Below, piece by piece: positions 1 through 14,400 of a stretch of DNA of 64,000 nt (the stretch's first letter is position 1; each line of letters starts with the position of its first letter). The DNA comes from Chaenocephalus aceratus (lineage: Eukaryota > Chordata > Actinopteri > Perciformes > Channichthyidae): the NCBI GenBank assembly GCA_023974075.1, contig CM043787.1:40552168-40616167 (forward strand). Reading direction: 5' to 3'. The translations under genes and the position numbers were made by a program. A model generated the notes under the pieces. It had not been told where the DNA came from and did not search any database. It saw nothing but the letters and a program-made list of their open reading frames with translations.

Positions 1-2900
1 ACTGTTCCTGGGATAACGGGAGTGTTTCTTGTATCCCATGGAACTGCTGGGGGGAGAGGCTTCTCTGTGATGTGCCGTAATGGTCGTCATGGTGACGAGC
101 CACGCCATCGCCACCGCTGCCTGTGAGGCAAAAGGGCTGCGAGGGAGTTTCCACACGCTGCATTTCACTCCGTCTCTCATCATGAGGCGCGTGCACGCCC
201 AGGGGATGAGAGGTGTGTGCAGTGCTGTCCACACGAGGCGTTATAACGGTGCTCGTGGATTTATTATGACCGTGTGTAGGAGGCATATCTGGGACAGAGG
301 AATGCCGCGAGCTCTGCAGTTTATAAACCAATAGGTTAAAAACAGCAGGCTTCTGCAGCGAATGAACCACCTCTGGAGTGTCCCCCTGTTGGAAGAGACC
401 CAGGGGGATCACCACGTGACCAGCTGACGCCAACGCCGAGCAGCTGCGTCACGGAGAGGGCTGTGTGGGTTGTGACATGCCGGAGGAGAGCTGTCAGTTT
501 CTCCACTCGCTGCCGCGAGAGCCGTGCTCTGCTGGCTGAGTTTAATTCCACTCCAGATAAACATTTGTCTGAGAGGGAAGAGGACAGCTCTTCTTCCAAT
601 TTATTATGAAACCCAGGCTTTGACAGATGCGATACGAGATGTACCGTCTGTAAAGCGACTTCCTCCCTGGAGCGAGCCAGCAAATAGCAGGTCGTCCAGA
701 GGAAACCACCCTCTCATCCCTCCTCTGTGTAGTGGCTCCAGCCTTCTCTACACAAAATTGGGAGGAGCCAGGAAATATCCGAACGGCAGACGATTGTCTG
801 GTCTGATATTCCCTGAAATGAGAAAACGTAGGAATTTCCTGTGTTTCGGAATGATGGGTACGTGGAAGTATGCATCCTTCAGGTGGAAGTGAACCAGTCG
901 TCCTGGTGAACACATACCAGCACCTGTTTGATCGTCAGCATGTGGAATACTGACAGATCGAGGATGTCTCATTGCCCCAGTCTTTTTCGGGATTAGAAAA
1001 ATAACGGGAGTGAAAACCCCTGATTTTCCTCCCTTTGAGGAACCCTGGAAATATCCTCTTTCAACAGGAGTTCCAGCGGCTCGGATTGGAGTGCAAGACA
1101 TAGCTTCTGGGAGGACAGGAGTGTTTCCTGTATCCCATTGAACTGTGGGGGGGGGGAGAGGCAAACTGCAGGACGCATCCTCTGCTGATCAGCCTGCTCA
1201 TCCATCTGTCCATGAGACCCACGCGCTGCCACTCTGAGAAAACCTCTGAGAGCGGGCGCACGTGCTCGAGATGTGTTTTTTTGGTCCTCATGGTGACGAG
1301 CCACGCTAGAGCCCCTGCCGCCGCTGCCCGTGAGGCAACCCAAGGTGAGCTTGGACCGAAAGGGCTGCGCGGGGGCCTCCACACGCTGCGTCTCACTCCG
1401 ACTCTCATCATGAGGCGCGTACACGCTCAGGGGATGGATGGTGGTGTGTGCAGTGCTGCCCCCATGAGGCGTTATAACGGCGCTCATGGGTTTATTATGA
1501 CCGTGTGTAGGAGGCGTATCTCGGACAGAGGAATGCGGCAAGCTCTGCAGGTTATTAACCGATAGGTTAAAACCGTCAGGCTTCTGCAGCGAGCCCTGCT
1601 GTCTACTTAATCAACAGATTAATGGTAGCCGGCTTAATTACCGGCTCTGCTTCCTCGGAGGCTCTCGCGGAGCAGACCAGGAGCGGGGGAGCCTCACTCC
1701 CCTTTGACACGCCGCCGGGAGACCCTGTCTCTGGGGTGGCGGGGGAGCGGAGACGTGGGACGGAGCCCCTGCAGCCGCCGAAGGGCGAGTCTGACGCCAA
1801 GGCGGTTGCTGTGGGCGTCTCTCCGCTTGCGGCCTCCTGTGGCCGGCGTAGACGCCGCAGCTGCTGCGGGCGTTGATGCCGCTGTGGCAGCTCAGCCGGC
1901 TGGAGCCAGCTGCACATTCTGGCGAATGTCGTCCGCCTGTTCCGCGGCCGACTTCATGGACTCCACCATGGTGTGGAACTGGGGTCCGAGCAGCCCGTCC
2001 GGGCTGATTGGAGCGTCCAGTAGCACTTTTCTGGCCGTCTCCGTAACAGACGCCTACTTCAGCCCGAGGTGGCGCTGGATCTGTGTCACCCACGCGGAAA
2101 TCCTCGCCTGGGAGACAGCGACGGACGCGCACAGAATGAGCGCCGTGCTGGCCGCCTTGCTGATTTCCTCTGCCTCGGTGGTGGACCGCTCTACCAGTGT
2201 CCCCACCAAGTTTGAGAGCCGCGCGATGTTATTCGCAGTCGCGCTGTGGTGACGGAGAGGGGGAAAGCATGTTCGGCCGCCAAGCTGGCACCCTGCTCCG
2301 ACTCTGTCTCCCCCGTCCGGGGGAGAGGAGGGAGGGGAGAACCGAACGGTGAACTGTGGAGGGAGGCGGGGCAGGAGTTGCCTTTTTCCTCGAACTCCTG
2401 CCCGGCACTCGGCCCCAGGGACACGAGGCCCCGTCCAAGGGCTCGTAAGCCTGGACGGGCCAATCGTCCTCCTCGGTCACAGCAGCAAGAACGTCCGCTC
2501 TCCGCTTCCCGTCGCCCGAGGGGAGGGGAGCGCAGTGTGTGCATACCTGCTGGTTTAGAGCCGCGTACGCGTGCTCTGACCCCCGGCAGGATTCGCATAC
2601 TGCTTTTATCTCTGCTGCTCATAACTCATTATGAACCCAGAGCCACATGACGGACAATCACGGACGCAGTTGTCCTGATGATTCTCAATTGCTGTGCTTC
2701 AGTAACTGTGCTGGTTTGCTGAAGAAAAGAGGGAGCAGATTGCCGGGCCCCCTTCCTACTTATACCGGAAGGAGGCCCGAGGGTGGGGCCCACCTAGCGG
2801 GTGGGCGTGGACTACAAGTGTTTCAGTGCTGCGCGGGGGCGCAGAGGGATAACCCAATAGCGATAGCCTTAGAGGGCGAAGCCATATACGAAATAGAACA
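1..2900 (-). mobile_element. DIRS-order (Ngaro-like) retrotransposon, decayed, 3' part cut by window edge
   Basis: Read on the minus strand, this block runs from a gag-like region (about 2600 to 1600) into reverse transcriptase (about 1340 to 340). The gag part is rich in Pro/Arg/Ala and contains a block (about 2200-1920) with the sense of 'SVAVSQARISAW' and 'FHTMVESMKSAAEQAD', which resembles Ngaro/DIRS gag. The RT part shows 'FLIPKKTGAMR', 'LKDAYFHVPI', 'HRKFLRF' and 'LPFGYFLAP', the usual DIRS RT finger and palm blocks. Frames are broken repeatedly, so no intact protein is made. A segment at 20-350 repeats the content of 1115-1600 in the same orientation. The right limit near 2900 is approximate; 2640-3080 carries other repeat-like sequence without a readable ORF. 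Confidence 0.75.
748..1340 (-). pseudogene. DIRS-type reverse transcriptase fragment
   Basis: Minus-strand translation in two overlapping frames gives DIRS RT landmarks in the expected order: a 'KEDISRVPQ' block, 'FLIPKKTGAMR', 'HFHLKDAYFHVP', 'HRKFLRFLISG' and 'RLPFGYFLAP'. In DIRS RT the block before 'LKDAYFH' is normally WFTS-D-LKDAYFH; here the D position reads H ('HFHLKDAYFH'), so the motif-A aspartate appears substituted. The frame changes between about 1000 and 1160. Downstream (about 740-340), 'LGFIINWKKSCPLPSQ' matches the RT thumb/connection region. Non-functional relic. Confidence 0.75.
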
Positions 2901-3479
2901 GTCGGGCAGGGGAGGAGAAACACAAGGGCCACAGGTGAACACAATCAGACAACTAGACACACCAGGGAAACTAACGACGGGAGGAAAAACACAGGGAAAA
3001 GGACCAGACAATAAACCAGGAGGAAAACATGACAGGGAGAACAGCAAAACTCCCAAACCTAGACATAAAAACGTGACATAACATGAATATCGTGACATTA
3101 ATTGTCTAATTCTTATCTGACATTCTCTGTATATTCATGGCACTGATACATGTATGTATGTTTCCTCAACATATCAAAAATGTTAGGTTCTGTAAAACAT
3201 GTTGGATGAATCAGATGGTTAAACATGCCATACATTATTGAGCTAACCTCTTGAGATCTGGTCAAACGTTTTTGTTCTTTTCTTTTGTGCAGGCAAACTA
3301 CGCTATATGGCAATTTATCAATTTTGATAAGCCTCACATATTGTTTCCATTTTCAACAAAGAGAACAACAATAATAATACACTATATTTTATATCCGGTC
3401 ACCCTGAGTCACCAGCCTATTATGAAAGTGCAAAGGCTCTAAAGCCTGAATTGTTGCAGTGAATGCACTCACTCTGATC

Positions 3480-3690
3480 ATTAGCATTGCATTAAATGGT
3501 AGCTGACACTTACAGTAAGTGACTTACATACACCCAATTCCTACAGGAACAAAATTGGGGTTAAATATCTTACCCAAGGGTATTTCGACATGTTGACTGC
3601 AGAGGGTGGCAGAGACCTGCTGACCTCCTGATTTGCAGATCAGCGAATACCAACGTGTTAGCAAATTACGTGAGCAGGTGCGGCTGTCTG
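3480..3690 (-). repeat. Old SINE-like copy, related to the element at 18.6 kb
   Basis: The 'aaaattggggttaaatatcttacccaaggg...tttcgacatgttgactgcaga' text parallels the SINE at 18585-18781 ('gcaatttggggtaaagtgtcttgcccagag...acgacatgctgactgcag') with many substitutions. It is a diverged copy in the same orientation. Confidence 0.6.
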
Positions 3691-3699
3691 TCTGCAGCA

Positions 3700-4515
<816 letters not shown>

Positions 4516-4878
4516 GGTTTCATATGTCTTATCAAAGAAGCATTGTGAGAAAAGCTCAGAGAGTAGGACGGGTTTTAGAGCTTTCTGTTGAAAATTGAAA
4601 CTGTCCTGTCCAAATGTGCTTCCCTGACTTTACCCACCTCCCTTCAATCCAGGACTGTCCAGGAGGTCCAATCAGATCTGGGAACCTCCCACTGGAGGAG
4701 TGTGTTCAGTCACAGGGAGCCCAGGTTTGCATTGACATTTACATTCCTTCTCTCCTTCATTAGAGTTAGCCCTGTATCCGGTGTGGGTTTACAGTACTGT
4801 ACCTGAGTTAAAAACAATCAAGGTTCATGGAGCATCAAGTGGTTTTCTTCAGTCATTAAGTAAGTGTACCATATATCC

Positions 4879-4981
<103 letters not shown>

Positions 4982-5418
4982 CTCACATAATTTAGAATAC
5001 ACTTTGCAGTTTTGACTCACAGCTGATATCTCAACCAAACAAAGGTTTATACAAGGTGCAGGACTTATTGGAATTTACAGTGGTCTAAGCTGCTTTTCAC
5101 AAGTGTCAGAAAGACATTACTTGGTGTGGCTAGATGTATGGATTAAAACCGGGGTGGCATTAACATTTAAAAATAAATGTTGTGGAAGGTGAAAATCTGG
5201 ATTATGGCCTTTTAGAGGATACATTGAGAAATATCAAAGGATTAACAAAGTAAATAGATTTGGATTTAGGTGGATTTTGTATTACTTGTATACACTTCAT
5301 TGTTTAGCTAGATGAGCGGATTTCTTAGTGCTGGTAGCAGCACAGTGTTCTAAACCTGTTGTTAAGTTGTGTGAATGTGTTCACGTATTTACGTTTTCCT
5401 ACACACCAGCAGACTGAA

Positions 5419-8400
5419 ATGGATGAAGAAAACATCAGGAAGAGGAAGGAGTCGCAGAATGGCTCCACCAGCAACAACGTGGACTCTCAGACTAAAAACA
5501 AGCAGCCTGCAAAGGCTACCGTGCTTCAAAAAGATGTAAGTGTGTGTGTGTGTATCTGTGAACAAGTCCTATTAGATGTTCACACAGTAGGATCCCACCA
5601 TCCTTACCTTTTAACATTAATGGGGGCAGGTCCTGAGTACCAGGCAGTACCACAACAACCGTCTCTGTGTATTAACTCTACAATGATCCTCTCAGAGGTG
5701 CTGTCCAGATCTCTTAAGCCCTCTAATCCCTAAAGTGAATTTAGGGGGACAAACAGGATACATCTAACTGGATAAATTAGGATTATTATGACAAATAAAT
5801 AATAAGCACTACACAATGATGCTGACAAATCCATTTTATTCTTTAAATTGGATTGCACGATTTAAAAGCACATATACATGACAAGGATAACAAGTATTTC
5901 ACAGTGCAGTAAGAGACAGAAAACCCACTCAGTTTATTTCATTTGAAGCCTCCACATAACTTTTCTTATATTAGCACAATGTTCCATTCATTCATTTATT
6001 TGGTCATCAGTTGACCTGCTGGTAGTATTACATGAACAGTCTGTGGGTCACCAAGCATTATTATTATAGAAAGGTATCCATTCAGCAGTTCTGGAGAGTT
6101 TTTGTTTTTTTTACCAGAAAACAAGTGTCAGTCTTTACTGAGGCACCAGACGAAAAGTTAGGGGATTACCAAAGGTGAAGCATCAATGTCCATCCATTCC
6201 TCCATCAATTCATTTGAATGTCTTCAAAGAATGAAGATATTATTTTTAAAATGCACCCTTAATAATAACAAACAAACCTAGGACCTTAACACAAATCCAG
6301 AATTCGACGCGACAGTATGTGATTTAGAATACTTCTGGCTCATCGAGCACTTGCTTCAGAGTTGGCAACATTGTACATTCACATCCAGGCACACAGAAAC
6401 ATGTCCAATACTAACTTGCATTTTTATCTTTCATTGGTATATATTTAATTACACAGTGTACAGCCTGAGGGGTCAATATGTCCCTAAGGAAGATGAAGGC
6501 TATCTGCTACTTTACAGTAGGTTAGCGCAACCTTGATAATGTGCTCTACTCCTGATAACCAAAGGTATGACACTGACTTTCTAGTCGATTGGATACACAG
6601 AGATCGACCGCATTAGATCTCCTCATGACGGGTTCTACTGGAATGTTGATAACTTAGCCGGATTGAGTTTTTCAAATACTAACAAAACATTCAAAGTGTA
6701 TGTGTTTTGACAGACAAAGCCGAACAAAAGAAGCACACAAGTTAAATGAAAACGATTGAAAAGAACAATGAGAGAGGGAAACAGTTCAACAGAGCAAAAC
6801 AATAAAGAAAGCTGTAAAAGATGTCTATAAATGTATACACAAGTCTATACAAATTGCTTAAGAGGGGGCTGAACAGAGATGACTGATTATACAAGCCTTA
6901 TCTCCTCACTCAGGTCATTCCAAATCAATAATTTAAAGAAAAGTGAGTGAAAGCTTTCCTTCTTATACATAGAAACTTTATCATAATGCAAATCCCACAA
7001 TGTACACTATTGCTAGTCAAATAGTTTTTTCTAAATTTCACTTCAAATACAGCATTCAAGAGGTTCAACCACATAGAGGGTAACACTTCTCTTATTGTCT
7101 CTTCATGTGTTCAGGTTGGTCTGTTAAGTGGCATCTGTCTGATTGTGGGGACGATGATTGGCTCGGGCATCTTCATTTCTCCTAAGGCTGTTCTGCTGTA
7201 CTCTGGAGCGGTGGGTCCCTGCCTGCTCATCTGGGCGGCCTGTGGCGTGTTAGCCACTATGGGTGAGAACGGCATCTCAAACAATTTGTCTCTTTTATCA
7301 GCATCAGATATGTCTGTCCCTGTACTTTTATTTCTTTCTCCAAATAGAGAATGGCTCAGAGATGAACAGAGCACACAACCCAAGAGAAAATGCTACAAAA
7401 TAGACACACAAATAACAACTGTTCTTTTGATGAAATACACATGAATCTTTTAGGAAACCAATGTAAGGTATTGCTCTATGTTTGCTACTGCATGGAACAT
7501 TCTAAAATATACTTTACTTGATGATATTAAACAATGACCTTTATAGGTAAACCTTGATCCTAATCTGTCGTATTAAATACTCAGATTGTTGTTTTATATA
7601 CTCTTATTGACAATAGCTCAATATAATAAGAAATAAGAAATATTGATGGAAATCTTAATATTGTGTTGGAAGATGTTAGGCCATGGGTGTTTTATTAATG
7701 AGTTTATCTGGTTGCTTTTTCAGCAACCCATTTTGTAGTTGTTACTTTTGTACAACATTGTACAGATATGGTTACTGTCCCTCTAAATCTATCCCTACAC
7801 CCATGAAATGCACAATAAGTTTAAAATGAAAAGACTGATTATACTTGAATATTATTAGTTTTGCTTTTTCAAAAGTGTCTATAGATTTCGGCCTACTTGT
7901 GTTATTGTGAATCCATGATAATTATGTGGTGAAAATAATGACAGCCTTCTTGATGTTTGCTTGAAGCACTTGGAAAGTGGTAATGGAAAAACCAACACAG
8001 TAAACTGTCAATTGCTGCAATTCAATAACTGTTGAGTCAGTGTGTTTTGGAACTGAACAACAATGATTTAGGTACATTGGTAAGATTCCCCAGCTACTCT
8101 TTAGCGGCTTTGTAAACAAAAAGTGTTTTTGTGGGTTTTAGTAACTCAGAATTCAGATACGCCTGACTTAGTGATGAGCTTGAAGGTAGCACATATGAAT
8201 GTTTATCTGCATAGAGTTGGTTTACAAGTTTAACAAACTACATCAAAAGTAGAACAATCTATGTGATAACAATTATGAGCTGAAGTGATTTGCTTCCCAA
8301 GCGTCTTTGAACCTGTCTACCTGACCACTCCTTCTTAAACCACAATAAAATCCCAAGGAAGATACTGGATGTGATATTATCTACAACATTGACTCATTTA

Positions 8401-11400
8401 AAGTATTTTTTATTTATTTTTTGTTTAATTTGTAATTTATTTTATTTATATTCATTCCCATAAGAACTACTAAGTGTGTATTCCCTCTATCATTTGGGTT
8501 GAATTATTTTCCTTGAGCATAAACAATGATTAGATTTTGAGTGTGTGCGTAGTATGCGTTTAGACTCAAATTCCGACCTTTTCCTTGAATTTTCTAACAG
8601 AACAATTATAAAACTCCCCTTGTTTGATTTACATATCTCCTCTTTTCTCAGTCTCTGTATTTGTGCGGATTTGTGACTTTACAGGAGCTCTGTGTTATGC
8701 TGAGCTTGGCACCATGATCACCAAATCGGGGGGAGAGTATTCGTATTTATCTGAGGCTTTTGGCTCCCTCGTAGCCTACCTCTACTCCTGGACCACTGTT
8801 ATGGTGCTGAAGCCCTCGTCCCTCGCCATCATCACTCTGAGCTTTGCAGAATATGCCTCCACTCCTTTCTACCCCGGCTGCACTCCCCCTGTCGTTGTTA
8901 CAAAGAGTCTTGCAGCAGCAGCTATATGTAAGTTCACTCGTTTCCTTGTGACTAAACGTTTAATACCAGTAGATTACGCATAACTTGTGGATTACACATT
9001 TAAAGGTGTTGTAATAAATGTTGTTTTTTATTAAACAGTGGATCAAAGTAGGGTAGGGAGTTGGGGAGTGTAATAGAGAGCTAAACATTTAACTTACTTT
9101 GTCAGCTGGCCAGAAAAACTATTCAACAATTAAAGTTCATTTCAAATCACTAGGTTGTTGTGCTTTATATTCCTGACTTTTTTGTGTCTTCTCAGTTGTG
9201 ATCGTCATGGTCAACTGTTTAAGCGTTAAGCTGGCGAACTACGTACAGAACGTCTTCACTCTGGCCAAACTTTTCATCATTCTTATCATAGTGGTAGCTG
9301 GCATGGTTATGTTGGCACAAGGTCAGTTTCCTTTATATACAACTCTTATTAAAAAAAAAAATGTGTATGCAGAGTTTGTTAACAATTATGTACTGTTCTG
9401 CATTTGTGTCCAGGAAACACTGAGAATTTGTCAAATGCATTTGAAGGCTCATCAACGTCTGTTGGAGCAATCGGACTGGCATTTTATAACGGGCTTTGGG
9501 CTTATGATGGATGGTAATTATTATACTTCACTTATTATGCTTCTCTCTAAAGCATTACATTATTTACTTTTCAACTCATACACAAGCCTTTTCCTGCTAC
9601 ATGTCTTTATATAGGGAGCACTGTGACTCTACTCATCCTCTCAGCTACTCTTCAGCCTTGTGCTCTTTCTCCCATTCTGTGAATTCAACCCTCAAACAAC
9701 CTTATTATTATCTCCAGGAAAGACCCTGTTTCACAGTTGCAACAGTTAATCAACTTAGGGGTTTGTCATCAACAGGTATTCTATTTTCTCACAGTAATGA
9801 GATGCCATGTTGTTGCATGGCAGAGACTTGAAAGTGCGGTGGGGCCCAGTGAGTGGCAGCTGCTCCCCCAGCTGTTCACTCAGTTCTCGTGCACACTAAA
9901 CGCATGCAGGGCAAGCGGCAACCTCCTGGTCTCAAAAGTGAAGCCAATGCGGAAGTGCCGTAAACTTGCTTTCTATTTAATGGCCATCAGGGTGTGGCTA
10001 AACTGGTTGCAAAAACAGAGCCTTTTTGTATACAAAGTCCATGAGAAGATTATCCTACTTCTCACATGATTTATTAACCCAATCATTTTTTATTGTCTTC
10101 TTCAATACAGAATGATGTTCATTTTTTATAGTTATGGTCTCATTTAAAATAGCTGATAAAGCATTATGCATAGGGTGTATTTCTCTTTCGTCTAACAAAG
10201 TTCACAGTATTTCCAGTTAAAAGAGTTCGTTTCTACATTCTGGTGACCTCTGTAAATATTTAAACAGAACAACATTCCTTGTCTAGCATTCAGTTGCACT
10301 TCCACCCTCTTGTGTAACTTCTGGTTAAAAGATTGACACACAAGATTGTGTGTAATTATATTATCCTCTTCATGAGTGGGTCCTATTACTGGGCACGTGT
10401 CGTCATTGTATCATTGGGGTTTCCACATCAATGCTTTAGTCTGCAGTGCTGTGTGACCACCTGGGAGATTCTTTAGTTGGCCTCACTTCAAATCCTCCTG
10501 GCGCTGGAGTGTGTGGCTGTGCATCGTAGCCTGACTGATGTTCCTGTCTTTGTAATGTGTAAGGTCAATTTGGGAGGCCTGCAATTTTTCTGAGGGCAAC
10601 TGGAAAGATGGCATCATATGACCTATGTACTTTCATTTTTGTGTTATGCTTGGATCACAGCAGGGGTTTCATTCCATAACCTTTCTACCAGTTAGGCTAA
10701 CCAGAGATCAAAGCCCATGTGATATAGCACATAGCACACCAAAATATCATGTCCCTGACATTGAATGCAGTGATCACTGCAGGAAAAACTAGATCGTTCT
10801 GCGTGGTGGAGCAAAGGCCATGCACACAGGGCCGGCCCTTGGCACTGGCGAACTAGGCGGCCGCCTAGGGCGCCAGATCTGGAGGGGCGCTGCGCTGGGA
10901 GAAAAATTAATTACATTTTCATTCTGCCTAATTTTCTGCCCTCGATGTAATACATTTACATTAATAATTAATAAACATTAATAATTGAGCCTCCGAGCGA
11001 GCAAGAGAGAGAGAGAGGGCGCGCATCGGTACCGCGGATTGTTGTTGGATTGAGGCTGATAACTGCAGCTCAGTGAGGTAAAGGACTCTGAGTGTTTAGA
11101 TAGTTCACTTTAGTCTAAGTTATCTCAGTGGGTCTCAAACGGTTTGTTCACAATTTATGTAAACAAATATTTCCAAGGCACGCCTTAATAATTATTAGGA
11201 TAAATAACAACAGGTTTGAAATCATTCTAATGTATACTATGGACAGTAAACCAAAAATATCCTTTAAAACTGGAGATAATAAAAAAAAATGCATGAATAA
11301 ATAAATGTTAACTAGGTAAAATAAGATGTGATGAACAACACAAATAAAATACGTTACATGTATTTGTTATTCGCTATGGTAGGTTATGTTCACATACTTA

Positions 11401-14400
11401 TTTGATTATTAAATCATATGGGTGTTTTAGAGTTGTACCCCCTAGATCTAGTAATTCTGCTCAAAGTGCACCAGATTGAAGCATTTTACTTTACTTTGGT
11501 CTTTAACGACATCCACTTAAACACAGACAGTGGCAGAACTTCAGTGTTAGTATTATTAGATCTCAGTGCTGTGTTTGACACTGTTGACCACAGCATATTA
11601 CTAGACCGACTGGAAAACTGGGTGGGACTTTCGGAAACAGCTCTAAATTGGTTTAAATCCTACTTAAAGGATAGAAACAACTTTGTTTCTATAGGTAAAT
11701 ACACATCTGAGTTGACAAATATGACATGTGGGGTTCCTCAAGGCTCCATCTTGGGGCCTCTTCTCTTTAACATCTACATGCTACCACTGGCTCAGATAAT
11801 GAAGAACAACAAAATAAGTTACCATAGCTATGCAGATGACACACAAATTTACGTAACAATTTCACCAGGAGACTATGCTCCAATTCAAACACTGAGTAAG
11901 TGCATTGAACAAATCAATGACTGGATGTGTCAGAACTTTCTCCAATTAAACAAAGATAAAACTGAGGTAATGGTCTTTGGAGCCAAGGCAGAACGTTTAA
12001 AAGTTAGTGCTGAGCTTCAGTCTGCAATGTTCAAACCAACAGATAAAGCCAGAAATCTAGGTGTAGTCATGGACTCTGACCTGAGTTTCAACAGTCACAT
12101 TAAAACAGTTACTAAATCAGCCTACTATCACCTAAAGAATATATCTAGGATTAAAAGACTAATGTCACAGCAGGATTTGGAAAAACTTGTCCATGCCTTT
12201 ATCTTCAGTAGACTCGACTACTGCAATGGTGTCTTCACAGGTCTCACTAAAAAATCTATTAGAAAGCTGCAGCTGATTCAGAACGCCGCTGCTCGAGTCC
12301 TCACTAACACTAAGAAAGTGGATCACATCACTCCTGTTCTGAAGTCTTTACACTGGCTTCCTGTGTGTCAAAGAATAGATTTCAAAATATTGCTGCTGGT
12401 TTATAAAGCACTGAATGGTTTAGGCCCAAAATACATTACTGACCTCCTGCTAAACTATGAACCATCCAGATCTCTCAGGTCTTCAGGGACTGGTCAGCTT
12501 TCTGTCCCCAGAGTCAGAACTAAACATGGAGAAGCAGCATTCAGTTATTATGCTCCAAATATCTGGAACAAACTCCCAGAAACCTGCAGGTCCGCTGCAA
12601 CTCTTACTACTTTTAAATCCAGGCTGAAGACTTTTCTTTTTGTCGCTGCTTTTAATTGAACTTTTCATATCTTAAACTGCACTGTAACTTTTATCCATGT
12701 ACTTTTTCTTGTACTGTTTAAAATTGCATATTTTAGACTGCACTGTAACTTTTATCCTTAATGTTTATTTTATTAGCTTTTCTTTTTTAATGCTTAATGT
12801 CTTTCATTTCTTTTTTGTAAAGCACTTTGAATTACCCTGCGTCGAAAAGTGCTATATAAATAAACTTGCCTTGCCTTGCCTTTAAAATGGTAAAATAAAT
12901 CTTTCCGGAGGGGCATACCCTACGGACCCCCCTAGAAGATGTGATGTCCACCCCCCAATTAAAACATATTCATACAATAATGAATACATTTGAAACCTTC
13001 TTCATGTATATAACCAACATGTCAATACGTTTCAGTTGTTGTGGTGTATTGGTCTTTTGTAGAGATTTTTTATTTATTCTTTATTCTATCGTGTATTGCT
13101 TCGAAGGGGGGGGGGGCACCAAATCATAATCTCGCCTAGGGCACCAAGATGTCTAGGGCCGGCCCTGCATGCACATATTAGTGTGCTGTTCTGCAGAGGA
13201 GAATGATCAAACTCATTACTGTTATAAATGCACTATCGTTATTTTAATTTCTCCTTTTTGGTAATACGCAACATTAAGAAATGACACATACTCCTTGTTT
13301 TTAAGGAATCAACTGAATTTCATTACAGAAGAGCTGAAAGACCCATTCAGGTAAGACACATAAGTTAAGTCTAAACAGTTTTTTTTTTAATTGCAATTAA
13401 GTAATGGTCATTAAACAAAAAGCAGCATTTCCTTATGTAGGCTACACACTCATTGCACATGAGTACACATTTTCTGTCCATTCATCTCAGGAACTTGCCA
13501 TTGGCCATCATCATTGGGATCCCTTTGGTTTCTGTGTGCTATGTGCTGGTCAACGTCGCTTACTTCACTGTTCTGACCCCCACTGAACTGCTGTTGTCTC
13601 CAGCTGTTGCCGTGGTAAGAACCATAGATGGTTGCCTTGGTTATTGAGAAAATTTGATCCAATGAGTTTTAAAAAGCTTGTAATTACTTATTAGCTGTGT
13701 GGTGTTAAATAGGGAATTATTTTTGAGGATTTAGACCTGCCTGTATCCAATCGTTTTTCCACATATACAGTACTTTGTAATTCAACATGTATCTTTTCAA
13801 CTTTTTTTGTATTGCTATTTTATTGCTAGTGAGATGTTGACATTTTAAATGTTTATTTTATTGTCTTTTAATTTTATTTTACAGTGCCATGTCTTTTTAT
13901 GCTGCAGAAACACAAAAAAGTCCCAACTTGGGATCAAAAAAGTAGTTCTTATTTTATCTTATAATATTACTGTATGTAAATGTGAGATTTAACCTTAGTA
14001 ACAGCTCAGTAGGCTATGTGTTTTTTGTGCTACACTTTTGTTTATGAAGGATATGTTTTTGCTTCCTTAGACTTTTGGAGACAGAGTCCTTTACCCTCTG
14101 TCTTGGATCGTTCCGCTCTTTGTTGTCTTCTCTACATTCGGCTCTGCCAATGGAAGCTGCTTCACCGCTGGCAGGTAAAAAAGACAACTGTCACAACATT
14201 TATGAAACACAGAAGCAAAATGAAAACATTGTTCTGTCTGTGTGAATCTATGTGGTGTGCATATTTAAGAAGGAAAGCACAAGTAAACAGAGTTCAAAAC
14301 GTGACAATACTGATGTGCATTGGATGTGGAAACAAAAACTCAAGAAACTCCAAGAAGAATACACAACTGAAAAACAACACATTTCTAATTCTCTTTTCTC

